Source: Ignavibacteriales bacterium UBA1304 (GTDB taxonomy: Bacteria > Bacteroidota > Ignavibacteria > Ignavibacteriales > Ignavibacteriaceae). From it: a stretch of 64,000 nt of DNA. Positions 1-8,513 of the stretch are shown here, piece after piece. A model generated the notes under the pieces. The model saw only the letters and a list, made by a program, of their open reading frames with translations, had not been told where the DNA came from and searched no databases. Location: NCBI GenBank assembly GCA_002307295.1, contig DBTY01000034.1:62001-126000 (forward strand), written 5' to 3'. Position numbers and translations under genes: made by a program. Within the stretch, counting starts at the first letter, position 1. Each line of letters opens with the position of its first letter.

Positions 1-307
1 TGTATAGCAATATAGGGCTCAGGCTTTACATTTCCAATTTATAAATTCAAATAATTGAAAATAATTTTGCAAACTTCTTATATTTAAGAAATTTGGCGTT
101 TTTATTCTTCTGAGATTTCACTAAGCCGTCAAAGAGCTCTACTCTCCCCTCGGGCGCCACGATTCGACCGCGGCGCCCCAGATTGTTATTTGATAATTAA
201 ATAATTAAGCGTTTTTCCTTTCTGCTTGACAAAATAAACAGAAAAGACTATTTTTTTATCTTTATAAAGCTATTGTATTTCACAAACAAAGGTAGTGCGA
301 GGCAAAG
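1..307. other. Gene-free leader before the orphan gene
   Basis: AT-rich sequence with no convincing coding frame. It contains the GC-rich hairpin at 152-178 and a weak AT-rich inverted repeat (ttctta/taagaa) near 75-95. A TTGAC hexamer near 226 followed by AT-rich sequence may be the promoter of the gene at 308, but this is not strong. Confidence 0.4.
152..178. repeat. GC-rich hairpin element, copy 1
   Basis: A 7-bp outer stem (gggcgcc/ggcgccc) encloses an imperfect inner stem and a tcg loop. The same element, differing at one base, recurs at 810-836. The two copies are in the same orientation and flank the orphan gene at 308-793. It stands out against very AT-rich surroundings. It could be a terminator or a REP-like element; no T-run follows it. 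Confidence 0.6.
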
Positions 308-793
308 ATGGACGAATTTATTAAACAGATGTTTTTACGCGATACAATTAACGCTTCGATACAGCACAACCATATTTATAGTAATCAAAACGGTAAAGAC
401 GAATTTAAAGAGTGTTGGAAATGTTGGCTTATACAATTATCTGAAAGATATAACATAAACGCTTATACTGAAAAAAAGTATTGCGAGGAAATAGAAAATC
501 TAAAAAATCACTTAAATGATTTTACATCTGAGGGGCATGCAGTTGTTAATATAAACATAGGAACAAGTCAGAAATCTATTTCATTGTGGTTAAAATATTT
601 ATGGCTTTCTGGAGACCCAAATAAAAAGCCGTTTTTCCCTCCTATTGACAGCAAAGTAATAAGGTATGCGCAATTAGAAATACATCCTTTGCCGTGTTGG
701 ACGAGAATTGGTACAATTCATGAATACTTAAATATTATCCATGCAATGCAAGAAAAGGATTTCATTCAACCAACTTTAACTGATTGGGAATAA
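308..793 (+). CDS. Hypothetical protein, orphan gene
   Basis: A 161-residue soluble protein with no signal peptide or membrane segment. I do not recognise a named family. It is rich in Trp and Cys; the middle has a QKSISLWLKYLW stretch (about 96-107) followed by a proline-rich PFFPPIDSKVI segment, a pattern I associate loosely with uncharacterised bacterial proteins. The ATG is preceded by a weak purine-rich site (gaggcaaag). It stands alone: a downstream copy of the hairpin found at 152-178 lies 17 bp past the stop, and the neighbouring citrate synthase gene is convergent. The isolated position between two matching hairpins suggests a gene gained as a unit. Function unknown. Confidence 0.6.
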   Translation: MDEFIKQMFLRDTINASIQHNHIYSNQNGKDEFKECWKCWLIQLSERYNINAYTEKKYCEEIENLKNHLNDFTSEGHAVVNINIGTSQKSISLWLKYLWLSGDPNKKPFFPPIDSKVIRYAQLEIHPLPCWTRIGTIHEYLNIIHAMQEKDFIQPTLTDWE

Positions 794-806
794 TATCGTT
801 TTTACC

Positions 807-839
807 CTTGGGCGCCACGGTTCGACCGCGGCGCCCAAG
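807..839. repeat. GC-rich hairpin element, copy 2
   Basis: A 10-bp stem (cttgggcgcc/ggcgcccaag) with an inner cggt/accg stem and tcg loop. The central 27 bases match 152-178 with one difference. It lies between the convergent ends of the orphan gene and citrate synthase, so it could also act as a two-way terminator. Confidence 0.6.
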
Positions 840-864
840 AGAAATATCTTGTTCATTGTAAAAA

Positions 865-2145
865 CTAATTCGCGTTTACATATTCTTTAATCCAGTCGGT
901 TGTGACGGATTTTGGACGCGTGATTGGATACTCCAATGCGCGGGCCATTACTGTTTGCGCCGTTAAACCAAGCGCGCGAGAAACGGCAAAGATAACCGTA
1001 TAATATGAAAATTCTTTCAGTCCGTAATGGTATAACAGCGAGCCGGAACAGGCGTCTACGTTTGGCCAGGGGTCTTTAATTTTTTGTATTTCTTTTAAGA
1101 TATCCGGCACAACGTCGTAAAGGTTTGATACCGTATTAAAAACGGGATCGTTGCCGCAGTATTTTTTACCAAATTCAAGGAACAATTCAAAACGCGGATC
1201 AGTAATTCTTAGAATTGCATGCCCGTAACCGGGAACTACCCGTCCCGCGTTAAGGGTATCTCTTACATGCTGTTTTAACTGGTCTTTTGTAGGATAGCCG
1301 CCGAATTGTTCAAGCGTATCCAGCACCCACATAATACTTTCCTGATTAGCCAAACCGTGTAAAGGACCCGCCAGACCATCAAAACCGGCAGAGACTGCAT
1401 AGTACATGTCCGATAGAGCGGAGCTGACTGTAGTGGTTGTAAACGCGCTTACGTTCCCTCCTTCGTGGTCGGAGTGAGTAATTAAAAACATTCTTATAAG
1501 GTCTTTAAATTCATCCGAAGCGTTATCAACCCCCATCATATAGACGAAGTCCCCCGTAATATCCATAAACGGGTCGGGTTGAATTAATTCCCCTTTATTA
1601 AAACGTATTCTGTAAATAGCCGCCGCAATAGAGGGAATTTTTGCAACTATGTTCAAAGCGTCTTCAAGAGTAGGCTTCCAGAATTCCTCTTTTTTAATTC
1701 CTTTTTCATACATCCTTGCAAATACCGATTCCTTCTGCATAACAAGGATGGCAGTATTCAGCATAGTCATAGGATGCGAATCCTTCGGCATTGCTTTTAA
1801 CACGTCCCAAACGTAATAAGGCACATGTTTTCTGAATTTAAGATTTATTACAAAATCATTTAACTCAGCTTCATTTGGCAAATCGCCAGTTAGCAGAAGG
1901 TAATAAATTTCTTCCGGAGTATAAACGGAAAGATCTTTAAGTAGCCGGCCTCTAATAGTAAGCCCTTTATCATCAGGCACTTTGGAAGTATCCGTCACTA
2001 ACGACCTAACGCCTCTTAATCCGCCATAAGCCTGTTTAACGGTTACCTGCGAGATAACCTTATCCCCATGCTCTTTCATTAAAGAAGAAACTTCAGACCG
2101 CCACAGCTCAATTTTATTTTCGAGCTTTTCATAAATGTTCATCAT
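865..2145 (-). CDS. gltA: Citrate synthase
   Basis: Condenses acetyl-CoA with oxaloacetate to citrate, the entry step of the TCA cycle, in the cytoplasm. The 426-residue length and motifs fit the eukaryote-like (Si) citrate synthase branch rather than the short bacterial type: HSDHEGGNVSAF (224-235), GPLHGLANQE with His263, GYGHAILRITDPR with His309, and NVDACSG with Asp364 form the usual His-His-Asp catalytic set. The ATG has a clear GAGGGG site 9 bases upstream; a second ATG follows at once. It is monocistronic, with about 160 bp separating it from hpnE, which reads in the same direction. Identification is firm; the exact subclass is inferred from motif wording. Confidence 0.95.
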   Translation of the reverse strand: MMNIYEKLENKIELWRSEVSSLMKEHGDKVISQVTVKQAYGGLRGVRSLVTDTSKVPDDKGLTIRGRLLKDLSVYTPEEIYYLLLTGDLPNEAELNDFVINLKFRKHVPYYVWDVLKAMPKDSHPMTMLNTAILVMQKESVFARMYEKGIKKEEFWKPTLEDALNIVAKIPSIAAAIYRIRFNKGELIQPDPFMDITGDFVYMMGVDNASDEFKDLIRMFLITHSDHEGGNVSAFTTTTVSSALSDMYYAVSAGFDGLAGPLHGLANQESIMWVLDTLEQFGGYPTKDQLKQHVRDTLNAGRVVPGYGHAILRITDPRFELFLEFGKKYCGNDPVFNTVSNLYDVVPDILKEIQKIKDPWPNVDACSGSLLYHYGLKEFSYYTVIFAVSRALGLTAQTVMARALEYPITRPKSVTTDWIKEYVNAN

Positions 2146-2303
2146 AAAGCAAAACCCCTCATCAAGTTAAAGGTTAATTTATTGATTTAATTATAAACGG
2201 TTCCATTTTTCAATGGACTAAAAGTCATATAACTTAATAACCAAGTATCAGACAAAAAAAGTTCAATAATTGTAAAAATAAATCACGCTAACGCTATTCA
2301 GAG

Positions 2304-3596
2304 TCAGGAATATTTCAGGACAAGATAATTGGAAATGTATTTGCCGCTTGCAACGGCGCTTTCTATAGTGGACGGAAGATGAGTGTTTGTCCAGTCTCCG
2401 GCAATAAAAAAATTGTTTAATTTTGTTTTATAACCGGGTCTTGTATTTATAATCTCGCGAGAAGGAATAAAAGTAGCCCGTTTTTCCTTTATAATGCGCG
2501 AGTTTGTTACAGTGTCTGTTTCAATTTTAAGATATTTTTTAAGCTCCCCTTTTACCATAGATATAATATCTTCGTTACTATTTTTAATCAGTAAATCAGC
2601 GTCGCTTATAACAATTGTAATATAATCTGAATGATTAAATACCCAATGCACTGGCGAACCAATCAGAGCGTAGAATTTTTCTTTTAATGGATTGTTAATA
2701 ATTTTTAAATGCACAGATAAAATTGAGGAATATTCTAATGCGGGATAACTGGAAATGTATTCTTTAATGTTTGGCAGAAATTTTTCCGCTGCAAAAAGAG
2801 GAGCTGCGGAAATCACGAAATCAAAATCAGTAATTCTGCGCCTGTTAGTAATTACTTCCGCGGCTGAATTATTTTCTATCTTAATTTCAGTAACTTTTTC
2901 GGAAACCGAAACTGCCCCATTTTTGCTTTGAATAAAATCAGACGCGTTTTGGCAATATGTTTTGGATAAGCCGTATTCAGGCGTTACAATGAGAGTTGAA
3001 GAGTTTCCTCTTAAAAATATTTTTTTCAAAATATCCAAAAACATTTTAGCGTTCGCTTTATTAATGTTTGTATTTAACGCGCTTACCGAAATAAGTTCCC
3101 ACAGCGCTTTTACTATTTCATCATTTTGGTTTTCATTTTTAAGCCATTCGGCTACTGAAAACTGCTGAACAGAACCGCCGCTTATAAATGGAAATTTAGC
3201 AAAAAAAAGGACGACATTTAACCTATCCCTAAACGAAAGAGCTTTATAGTTAAGTATCGCCGATAACAAATTGAACGGGTACGGAAGCCAGGAAGATTCT
3301 AGTTTATATTCCGCGCCTGACGCGCCTACAAAAGTTATTGAAAGATTTTTCTGCACGGATAAATTATCATAAGCGCCAATAAGCTTCATAAATTCAAGAG
3401 CGGACTTATAACAGCCCATCATAATGTGCTGGCCATTGTCAAGTTCGCAGCCAAAGTTTTCATCTTCAAACGAATATGCCCTGCCTCCTAACTTAGGCGC
3501 GGCTTCAATTAATTCAATCCTAAAACCTTTATCAGCAAGAAAAGCGGAAGCGGAAAGACCGGCTAACCCTCCGCCGACAACAATTCCTTTTTTCAT
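2304..3596 (-). CDS. hpnE: Hydroxysqualene dehydroxylase HpnE
   Basis: FAD-dependent amine-oxidase-like enzyme that reduces hydroxysqualene to squalene, the last step of the HpnCDE route. The N-terminus carries the dinucleotide-binding GGGLAGLSASAFLADKG motif followed by ELIEAAPKLGGRA, typical of this flavoprotein superfamily; a C-terminal FIAGDWT motif closes the FAD site. I place the start at the ATG at 3596 (430 residues), which overlaps the hpnD stop as TAATG and suggests translational coupling. A longer reading from a TTG at 3623 would run into hpnD. The gene order hpnC-hpnD-hpnE supports the assignment over a carotenoid desaturase. No squalene-hopene cyclase is seen in the window, so the end product (hopanoid or other) cannot be told from here. 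Confidence 0.88.
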   Translation of the reverse strand: MKKGIVVGGGLAGLSASAFLADKGFRIELIEAAPKLGGRAYSFEDENFGCELDNGQHIMMGCYKSALEFMKLIGAYDNLSVQKNLSITFVGASGAEYKLESSWLPYPFNLLSAILNYKALSFRDRLNVVLFFAKFPFISGGSVQQFSVAEWLKNENQNDEIVKALWELISVSALNTNINKANAKMFLDILKKIFLRGNSSTLIVTPEYGLSKTYCQNASDFIQSKNGAVSVSEKVTEIKIENNSAAEVITNRRRITDFDFVISAAPLFAAEKFLPNIKEYISSYPALEYSSILSVHLKIINNPLKEKFYALIGSPVHWVFNHSDYITIVISDADLLIKNSNEDIISMVKGELKKYLKIETDTVTNSRIIKEKRATFIPSREIINTRPGYKTKLNNFFIAGDWTNTHLPSTIESAVASGKYISNYLVLKYS

Positions 3597-4438
3597 TAAT
3601 AAACTAAACTGTATTTTGCCCAAACGCCTATAGCTATGCCCGCTTTTTCCATCTTGGAAACTTTTACGTCGTTATTAAAAATATCGTATTCTACAGCTTT
3701 TATTTTAGTGAGTATTTTATAATAAATATGCTGCATTGCGCGAGCGGCAAACATTGCGCCTTTATCGTCAAGATCAAGAGCGATAGTAGCTTTCTGGAAA
3801 TAATTATCGGCTCTTGCCGTTTCATATTTCATAAGCTCTATAAAATTCTGATTATAAGAGTGAAGCATCAGGTCGGGTTCAGAGTAGTTAAATTTTGATA
3901 TATCTTCCTGAGGGAGATATATTCTCCCATTATCGGCGTCTTTTTTAACGTCGCGAAGAATGTTGGTAAGCTGCAAAGCAATGCCAAGGTTAACCGCAAA
4001 ATCTTTTGCAGATTTATGTTTATAGCCGAATATTTCTATACACATAAGCCCCACAGTAGAAGCTACGCGGTAACAATACAAAGAGAGGTCTTCAAAACTA
4101 AGATATCTTTTGGTTTGCAAATCCATTTCCATCCCTTTTATCAGCTCAAAGAAAGGATCGACTGGTATATTAAACTGACGGATAGTTTTAGCTAATTTAT
4201 TCAGCAAATAAAACTCTGACGAACCCTGGAAAGCTTTTTCAAACTCAATTCTCCATTTACGCAGGTTTTCATATTTAATATCGTCCGGCTCGGTTCCTTC
4301 GTCAATAATATCGTCAGTTTTTCTGCAAAAAGCATAGACTGTATTCATTGCGTCTCTTTTATCGTTAGGTAAAAGAGAAAAAGCATAATAAAAACTGCTT
4401 TTACTTTTTTGGGCTATTTCTTTAGTTTCTTCTATCAT
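3596..4438 (-). CDS. hpnD: Presqualene diphosphate synthase HpnD
   Basis: Squalene/phytoene synthase-fold enzyme; HpnD joins two farnesyl diphosphates to presqualene diphosphate. 280 residues. The first aspartate-rich motif is DDIID (42-46) and the second is RDVKKD (162-167) followed by NGRIYLPQED, both needed for Mg-diphosphate binding. Its start overlaps the hpnC stop by 4 bases and its stop overlaps the hpnE start, so the three genes form one tightly coupled operon. The split of roles between hpnC and hpnD is inferred from gene order and resemblance to known sets. Confidence 0.88.
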   Translation of the reverse strand: MIEETKEIAQKSKSSFYYAFSLLPNDKRDAMNTVYAFCRKTDDIIDEGTEPDDIKYENLRKWRIEFEKAFQGSSEFYLLNKLAKTIRQFNIPVDPFFELIKGMEMDLQTKRYLSFEDLSLYCYRVASTVGLMCIEIFGYKHKSAKDFAVNLGIALQLTNILRDVKKDADNGRIYLPQEDISKFNYSEPDLMLHSYNQNFIELMKYETARADNYFQKATIALDLDDKGAMFAARAMQHIYYKILTKIKAVEYDIFNNDVKVSKMEKAGIAIGVWAKYSLVY

Positions 4439-5301
4439 TTTAACATCACGGTCTTTAATAATAAAAACACAAAATCCATTTTATTTAATTCAGGTCTTTG
4501 GCTAAGAACAGAGAAATTGTTTTCTCTAATTTTATGAGCTATAGCCATTCCTCCGGCAATCGTCCAGCCAATTTCAAATTTCAGCCTTCCATTTAGATAC
4601 CCAAGAAGATTTTTACCGCGGATAAACATTTTTTCAACCCGCTCAACCTGAAACTCAACAAGCCTTCGGAAATCTTCGTTTTGTTCATTCAGCTCAAAAT
4701 AACGTTCAGTTATTCTGAATTTTTCCATTTCGTCTAAGGGAATATAAATCCTTCCCTTTTCAAAATCAATTTTTGTATCCTGAATGAAATTAATTATTTG
4801 TAACGCCGTACAGATATTATCGGAATATTCAAACGCTTCTTTATCCCTGACGCCGTATAATTCAAGAATAAGCCTTCCTACCGGGTTTGCAGAACGCTTA
4901 CAGTAAGAGAGAGTTTCGTCAAAATCAGCATAACGTTTTTTTGTTATATCCTGTTCAAAAGCGGATAAGAGGTCAAAAAATAATTCAGGCGAAAGTTTTT
5001 TTTCAATAATAGTAGAGTGAAGAGCTACGTCAAGAAAATCAATATAACTTCCCATAAGCAGGTTTTGCAGCCGCGCGCGGAAGCCGTTTAGTTTATTCAG
5101 CCGTTCATTTTCAGTAAAATCGCCTTCGTCGGCAATATCGTCGGCAGTGCGGGCAAACCAATAAATAATAGCTATATGTTTTTGTAGAGTTTTAGGAACG
5201 AGAAAAGAAACTACAGGAAAATTTTCGTAGTGAGTTTTTGCAAACTTCAAAGCGTTTTGGTATGCTTTGTCAGAAGAGATTTCGGAATTTTTAATATCCA
5301 A
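4435..5301 (-). CDS. hpnC: Hydroxysqualene synthase HpnC
   Basis: Squalene/phytoene synthase-fold protein; HpnC converts presqualene diphosphate to hydroxysqualene. 288 residues. The first Asp-rich motif is DDIAD (54-58), the second QDTKID (174-179) followed by KGRIYIPLDEM. THYENFPV near residue 23-30 is the typical HpnC N-terminal signature. The start is a TTG with no strong ribosome site; it lies only 21 bases past the 3' end of tRNA-Leu on the same strand, so the operon may be read from the tRNA promoter. First gene of hpnCDE. Confidence 0.86.
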   Translation of the reverse strand: MDIKNSEISSDKAYQNALKFAKTHYENFPVVSFLVPKTLQKHIAIIYWFARTADDIADEGDFTENERLNKLNGFRARLQNLLMGSYIDFLDVALHSTIIEKKLSPELFFDLLSAFEQDITKKRYADFDETLSYCKRSANPVGRLILELYGVRDKEAFEYSDNICTALQIINFIQDTKIDFEKGRIYIPLDEMEKFRITERYFELNEQNEDFRRLVEFQVERVEKMFIRGKNLLGYLNGRLKFEIGWTIAGGMAIAHKIRENNFSVLSQRPELNKMDFVFLLLKTVMLK

Positions 5302-5322
5302 AGTTCAGTTGATTTATATGTG

Positions 5323-5406
5323 TGCCCGGAACAGGACTCGAACCTGCATGAGAATACTCTCACTACACTCTGAATGTAGCGTGTCTACCAATTCCACCAT
5401 CTGGGC
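5323..5406 (-). tRNA. tRNA-Leu (CAG anticodon)
   Basis: An 84-nt class II tRNA with a long variable arm (GAGAGTATTCTC) and TTCGAGT T-loop. The anticodon stem is CTACA/TGTAG around TTCAGAG, giving anticodon CAG. CCA is not encoded. The acceptor stem GCCCAGA/TCCGGGC has one A-C mismatch at pair 5:68. Confidence 0.95.
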
Positions 5407-5466
5407 AAATCAATAATTTTTAACCTTCGCAAGTTAAAAAATATTGAGTTAAATAAAAACAAAAAT

Positions 5467-7758
5467 TTACCAGCCGGAGTCTCCTTTTTTCTCAGTTTCC
5501 TTCGCAGGAGCGGCTTTGGCTCCTCCCTTATGGATTGTACAATATTCCGGCATGTTTTTAGGATTTATAATATCCATCACTTTGTCAGGGCAAGCGTCAG
5601 TGGCAAGTCTTGTTTCGCCGGCCTGAATTGATTCCCTGCAAAAAGCAGCCGTGGTAACGCCAGACGACATTTGAAAATACTGCAACGGAAGATTTAATTC
5701 CTTATAAGTATCAGCCATAAACATAGCCCATATAGGAAGCGCGGCTCTTGCGCCCTGCCCATACCAGCCGTTAAACTTTACTCTGTGGTCGTCAAAACCA
5801 ACCCATACTCCGGCAACTAATTGCGGAGTAAATCCAACGAACCATGCGTCGGCAAACTCGGTTGTAGTGCCAGTTTTACCAGCCGCAGGCCTGAAGAAAT
5901 ATTTTTTAACCGTAGCTCCGGTTCCGTAAGTTACAACGTCCTGCATCATATTAGTAATTATTGAAGCGGTCTCTTCTGAAATTGCAACGCTGTATTCAGG
6001 CATAAACTGACTTACCGTCATACCGTTACGATCTTCAATTTTCATAATTGAAATAGGCGAAACCCGAACTCCTTTATTTGCAATAGTGCCGTAAGCGGAG
6101 GTTATTTCAAGCGGAGTAACTTCCGACGTGCCCAAAGCTAACGAAGGGAATGCGCCTAATTTGGAGTTTATTCCCATCTTTTTAGCATATTGTATAACCT
6201 GGCTTACAGGAGCCATGTTTGAAATTATTAACCTACCAGCAACTACGTTTACAGACTGTGCAAGAGCTTCGCGCAAAGTCATATAGCCGGAATAATCGTT
6301 ATGGCTATTTGCAGGCGACCATCCATTATAATCAAACCGCTGATTTAAAAGCGAATACGCAGGATAATAACCGTTATCAATGGCTACCGTGTATACAAAA
6401 GGTTTAAACGCAGAACCCGGCTGTCTTCTTATTTGCGTTGCGTGGTTCAATCCGTATAAGAATTCCTGATTTTCGCCCCCTACCATAGCTTTTATCTGCC
6501 CGGTATGAGGATCCATCACAACAAAACCGACCTGAATTTTAGCCGCCATGGTTTTAACCGAGTCGATAAATGCAGGATTATTTTTCAAGCGTTCAAATAT
6601 TTTCGTTCTGTCATAATCGGTATCGGCGTCTTTATATTCTTCCGAGTTCTTGATTTCTTTTTCGACTAAAGTATTTAACAGAGCAAGGTTCTTATTCCAA
6701 TCCCAGTTTTTATTAAATATTGCCTGATATTCTTTTAAGTGCTCAGCGGCAACGCGGTTAGCTATTCTTTGCATGCGCATATCAATGGACGTATAAATGC
6801 TCAGACCGTCGCGGTATAAGTTATACCCGTATTTATCGGCCATCGCCTCCATCTGCTGACGAACGTACTCCATAAAATGAGGAGCAATGCTTTTGAACTT
6901 GCCAAGTTTCTCTTTGGTTAATACAATCGGCTGATCTTTAGTCTGTTCATACTGTTCCTGGGTAATCATTCCTTCAGAACGCATATTATTTAACACCAAA
7001 TTACGCCGGTGAAGCGCATTTTCAGGATTCTTAATAGGGTCATAAACTACTGACGATTTAAGCAGAGCCACTAAAAGCGCGGACTCCTGCAAATTAAGGT
7101 CTTTGGCTTTTTTATCAAAAAATATTTTCGACGCCGATTCAACTCCATAAGCGCTCCTGCCAAAATAAGATACGTTTAGGTAAAGCTCCAAAATTTCGCG
7201 TTTGGTAAAGTTTTTTTCAATCTGAATTGCCGAAATCCATTCCCGCATTTTTCTTACAGCCGTGGCAAAGACTGATTCATTCTTCCCTTTTAGTTTATAC
7301 AGGTTTTTTGCAAGCTGTTGAGTAATAGTGCTTGCGCCGCCTCTGTTGGAAAAAGTAATAACGTTTTTAGCCATAGCTTTGAAAAAACGGTCAAAATCTA
7401 CGCCCCAGTGATCGTAAAACTTTCTGTCCTCAGTGGCAATTAATGCGTCTACAAGACTTTTAGGAACGCTGTCAATATCAGTTTCAATTCTGTTTTCTAT
7501 ATAAAACTGTCCAAGCAATTCGCCGTCGGCGGTATAAACCTTGCTTGCCAGTTGAGGTTTTGGATTTTCCAATTCTTCAAGAGAAGGCAAACCCATTACA
7601 ATATAAACTATAAAAGCAACGAACAGAAACGCTAAAACAGATAAGATAATAGTTAGCTTTTTCTTAAACTTATCGTCGCCGCTTTTCTTTTTCTTTTTAT
7701 CTTTAACATTATCAAAGTAATTATCGAACTCGCTATCAGAAAGATTTTTAATATTCAT
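5467..7758 (-). CDS. Penicillin-binding protein 1A, bifunctional
   Basis: Class A PBP that polymerises lipid II and cross-links peptidoglycan in the periplasm, anchored by one N-terminal membrane helix (about residues 34-56) after a Lys-rich cytoplasmic tail. The GT51 domain shows ATEDRKFYDHWG with the catalytic Glu near 110 and GGASTITQQLAKN. The transpeptidase has GSAFKPF (Ser near 449), SVN (near 502) and KTGTT (near 628). A long linker of about 100 residues lies between the domains. I choose the ATG at 7758 (763 residues), just past the stop of the upstream gene (TAAAGATG); a TTG at 7770 overlaps that gene and is less likely. Confidence 0.93.
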   Translation of the reverse strand: MNIKNLSDSEFDNYFDNVKDKKKKKSGDDKFKKKLTIILSVLAFLFVAFIVYIVMGLPSLEELENPKPQLASKVYTADGELLGQFYIENRIETDIDSVPKSLVDALIATEDRKFYDHWGVDFDRFFKAMAKNVITFSNRGGASTITQQLAKNLYKLKGKNESVFATAVRKMREWISAIQIEKNFTKREILELYLNVSYFGRSAYGVESASKIFFDKKAKDLNLQESALLVALLKSSVVYDPIKNPENALHRRNLVLNNMRSEGMITQEQYEQTKDQPIVLTKEKLGKFKSIAPHFMEYVRQQMEAMADKYGYNLYRDGLSIYTSIDMRMQRIANRVAAEHLKEYQAIFNKNWDWNKNLALLNTLVEKEIKNSEEYKDADTDYDRTKIFERLKNNPAFIDSVKTMAAKIQVGFVVMDPHTGQIKAMVGGENQEFLYGLNHATQIRRQPGSAFKPFVYTVAIDNGYYPAYSLLNQRFDYNGWSPANSHNDYSGYMTLREALAQSVNVVAGRLIISNMAPVSQVIQYAKKMGINSKLGAFPSLALGTSEVTPLEITSAYGTIANKGVRVSPISIMKIEDRNGMTVSQFMPEYSVAISEETASIITNMMQDVVTYGTGATVKKYFFRPAAGKTGTTTEFADAWFVGFTPQLVAGVWVGFDDHRVKFNGWYGQGARAALPIWAMFMADTYKELNLPLQYFQMSSGVTTAAFCRESIQAGETRLATDACPDKVMDIINPKNMPEYCTIHKGGAKAAPAKETEKKGDSGW

Positions 7759-7760
7759 CT

Positions 7761-8492
7761 TTAATTCCAATCTACAATTTCAAATTTATTATTTGAATAT
7801 ACTCCATAACATGGAGAATCCAACCATGAACCTAAGTTAATATAACGACCGTTTTCTATTTTTTCAAAAAAACGTTGATGTAAATGTCCCATCACCACAT
7901 AATCAGCGCCTGAATTTATTTTTTCTTTAGCGGCTTCAAACAGCCCGTCGCCTTCGCCATAATCTTTTTGGGACGTATAACCTCTGCTTTTTTTACTTGT
8001 TCCGCTGGCTAAAGCTATGCCAAAATCGGGATGAATAAGAGAGTAAAACCATTGAACTGTTTTATTCCGAAGAACTTTTTTCAAAATATTATAGCCAATA
8101 TCATTTTTCACCAAACCGTCGCCATGCGCAATAAAAAAATTACAGTTCCCTAATTTAACCTCTAAAGGGTTCTCATACAAAAAAGCGCCAATTTCTTTCT
8201 GAAAAAAATCGCGGTGCATAAAATCGTGGTTGCCAATTATGTAGTGAACTTTGATCCCTTTTTCTACAAGATCCTGAAGCGCGGTCAGCGTTCTGAAAAA
8301 CCCTTTTTGATATACGCGCCGGTATTCAAACCAATAATCGAATAAATCGCCGACAATGAAAACTTCTTTAGCGTCTGTTGAGCAGAATTCAAGAAATTTC
8401 ACTAACAGTCTTTCCTTCTTTTTTTCAATCTCTTTAGAACAAAGTCCCAAATGAACGTCTGAAATAAAGTAATATTTTTGCGAATTATCCAA
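7761..8492 (-). CDS. LpxH-like UDP-2,3-diacylglucosamine hydrolase (metallophosphoesterase)
   Basis: Calcineurin-like metallophosphoesterase of 243 residues, probably cleaving UDP-2,3-diacylglucosamine to lipid X in lipid A synthesis at the inner membrane face. The full metal-site set is present: DVHLG (Asp12, His14), GDLFDYWFEY (Asp49), GNHD (88-91), HGDG (His123) and GHLH (His203, His205). The wording GDLFDYW matches LpxH relatives. It is directly upstream of the PBP1A gene in the same direction, an envelope-biogenesis pair. Exact substrate is inferred. Confidence 0.85.
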   Translation of the reverse strand: MDNSQKYYFISDVHLGLCSKEIEKKKERLLVKFLEFCSTDAKEVFIVGDLFDYWFEYRRVYQKGFFRTLTALQDLVEKGIKVHYIIGNHDFMHRDFFQKEIGAFLYENPLEVKLGNCNFFIAHGDGLVKNDIGYNILKKVLRNKTVQWFYSLIHPDFGIALASGTSKKSRGYTSQKDYGEGDGLFEAAKEKINSGADYVVMGHLHQRFFEKIENGRYINLGSWLDSPCYGVYSNNKFEIVDWN

Positions 8493-8513
8493 TTTATTCT
8501 CTATTTAAATACA

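Noticed and set aside
152..178. 3' half of a tRNA gene (T-loop-like ttcgacc)
   Set aside because: There is no matching 5' half or anticodon arm; the sequence is a self-contained hairpin that recurs at 810.
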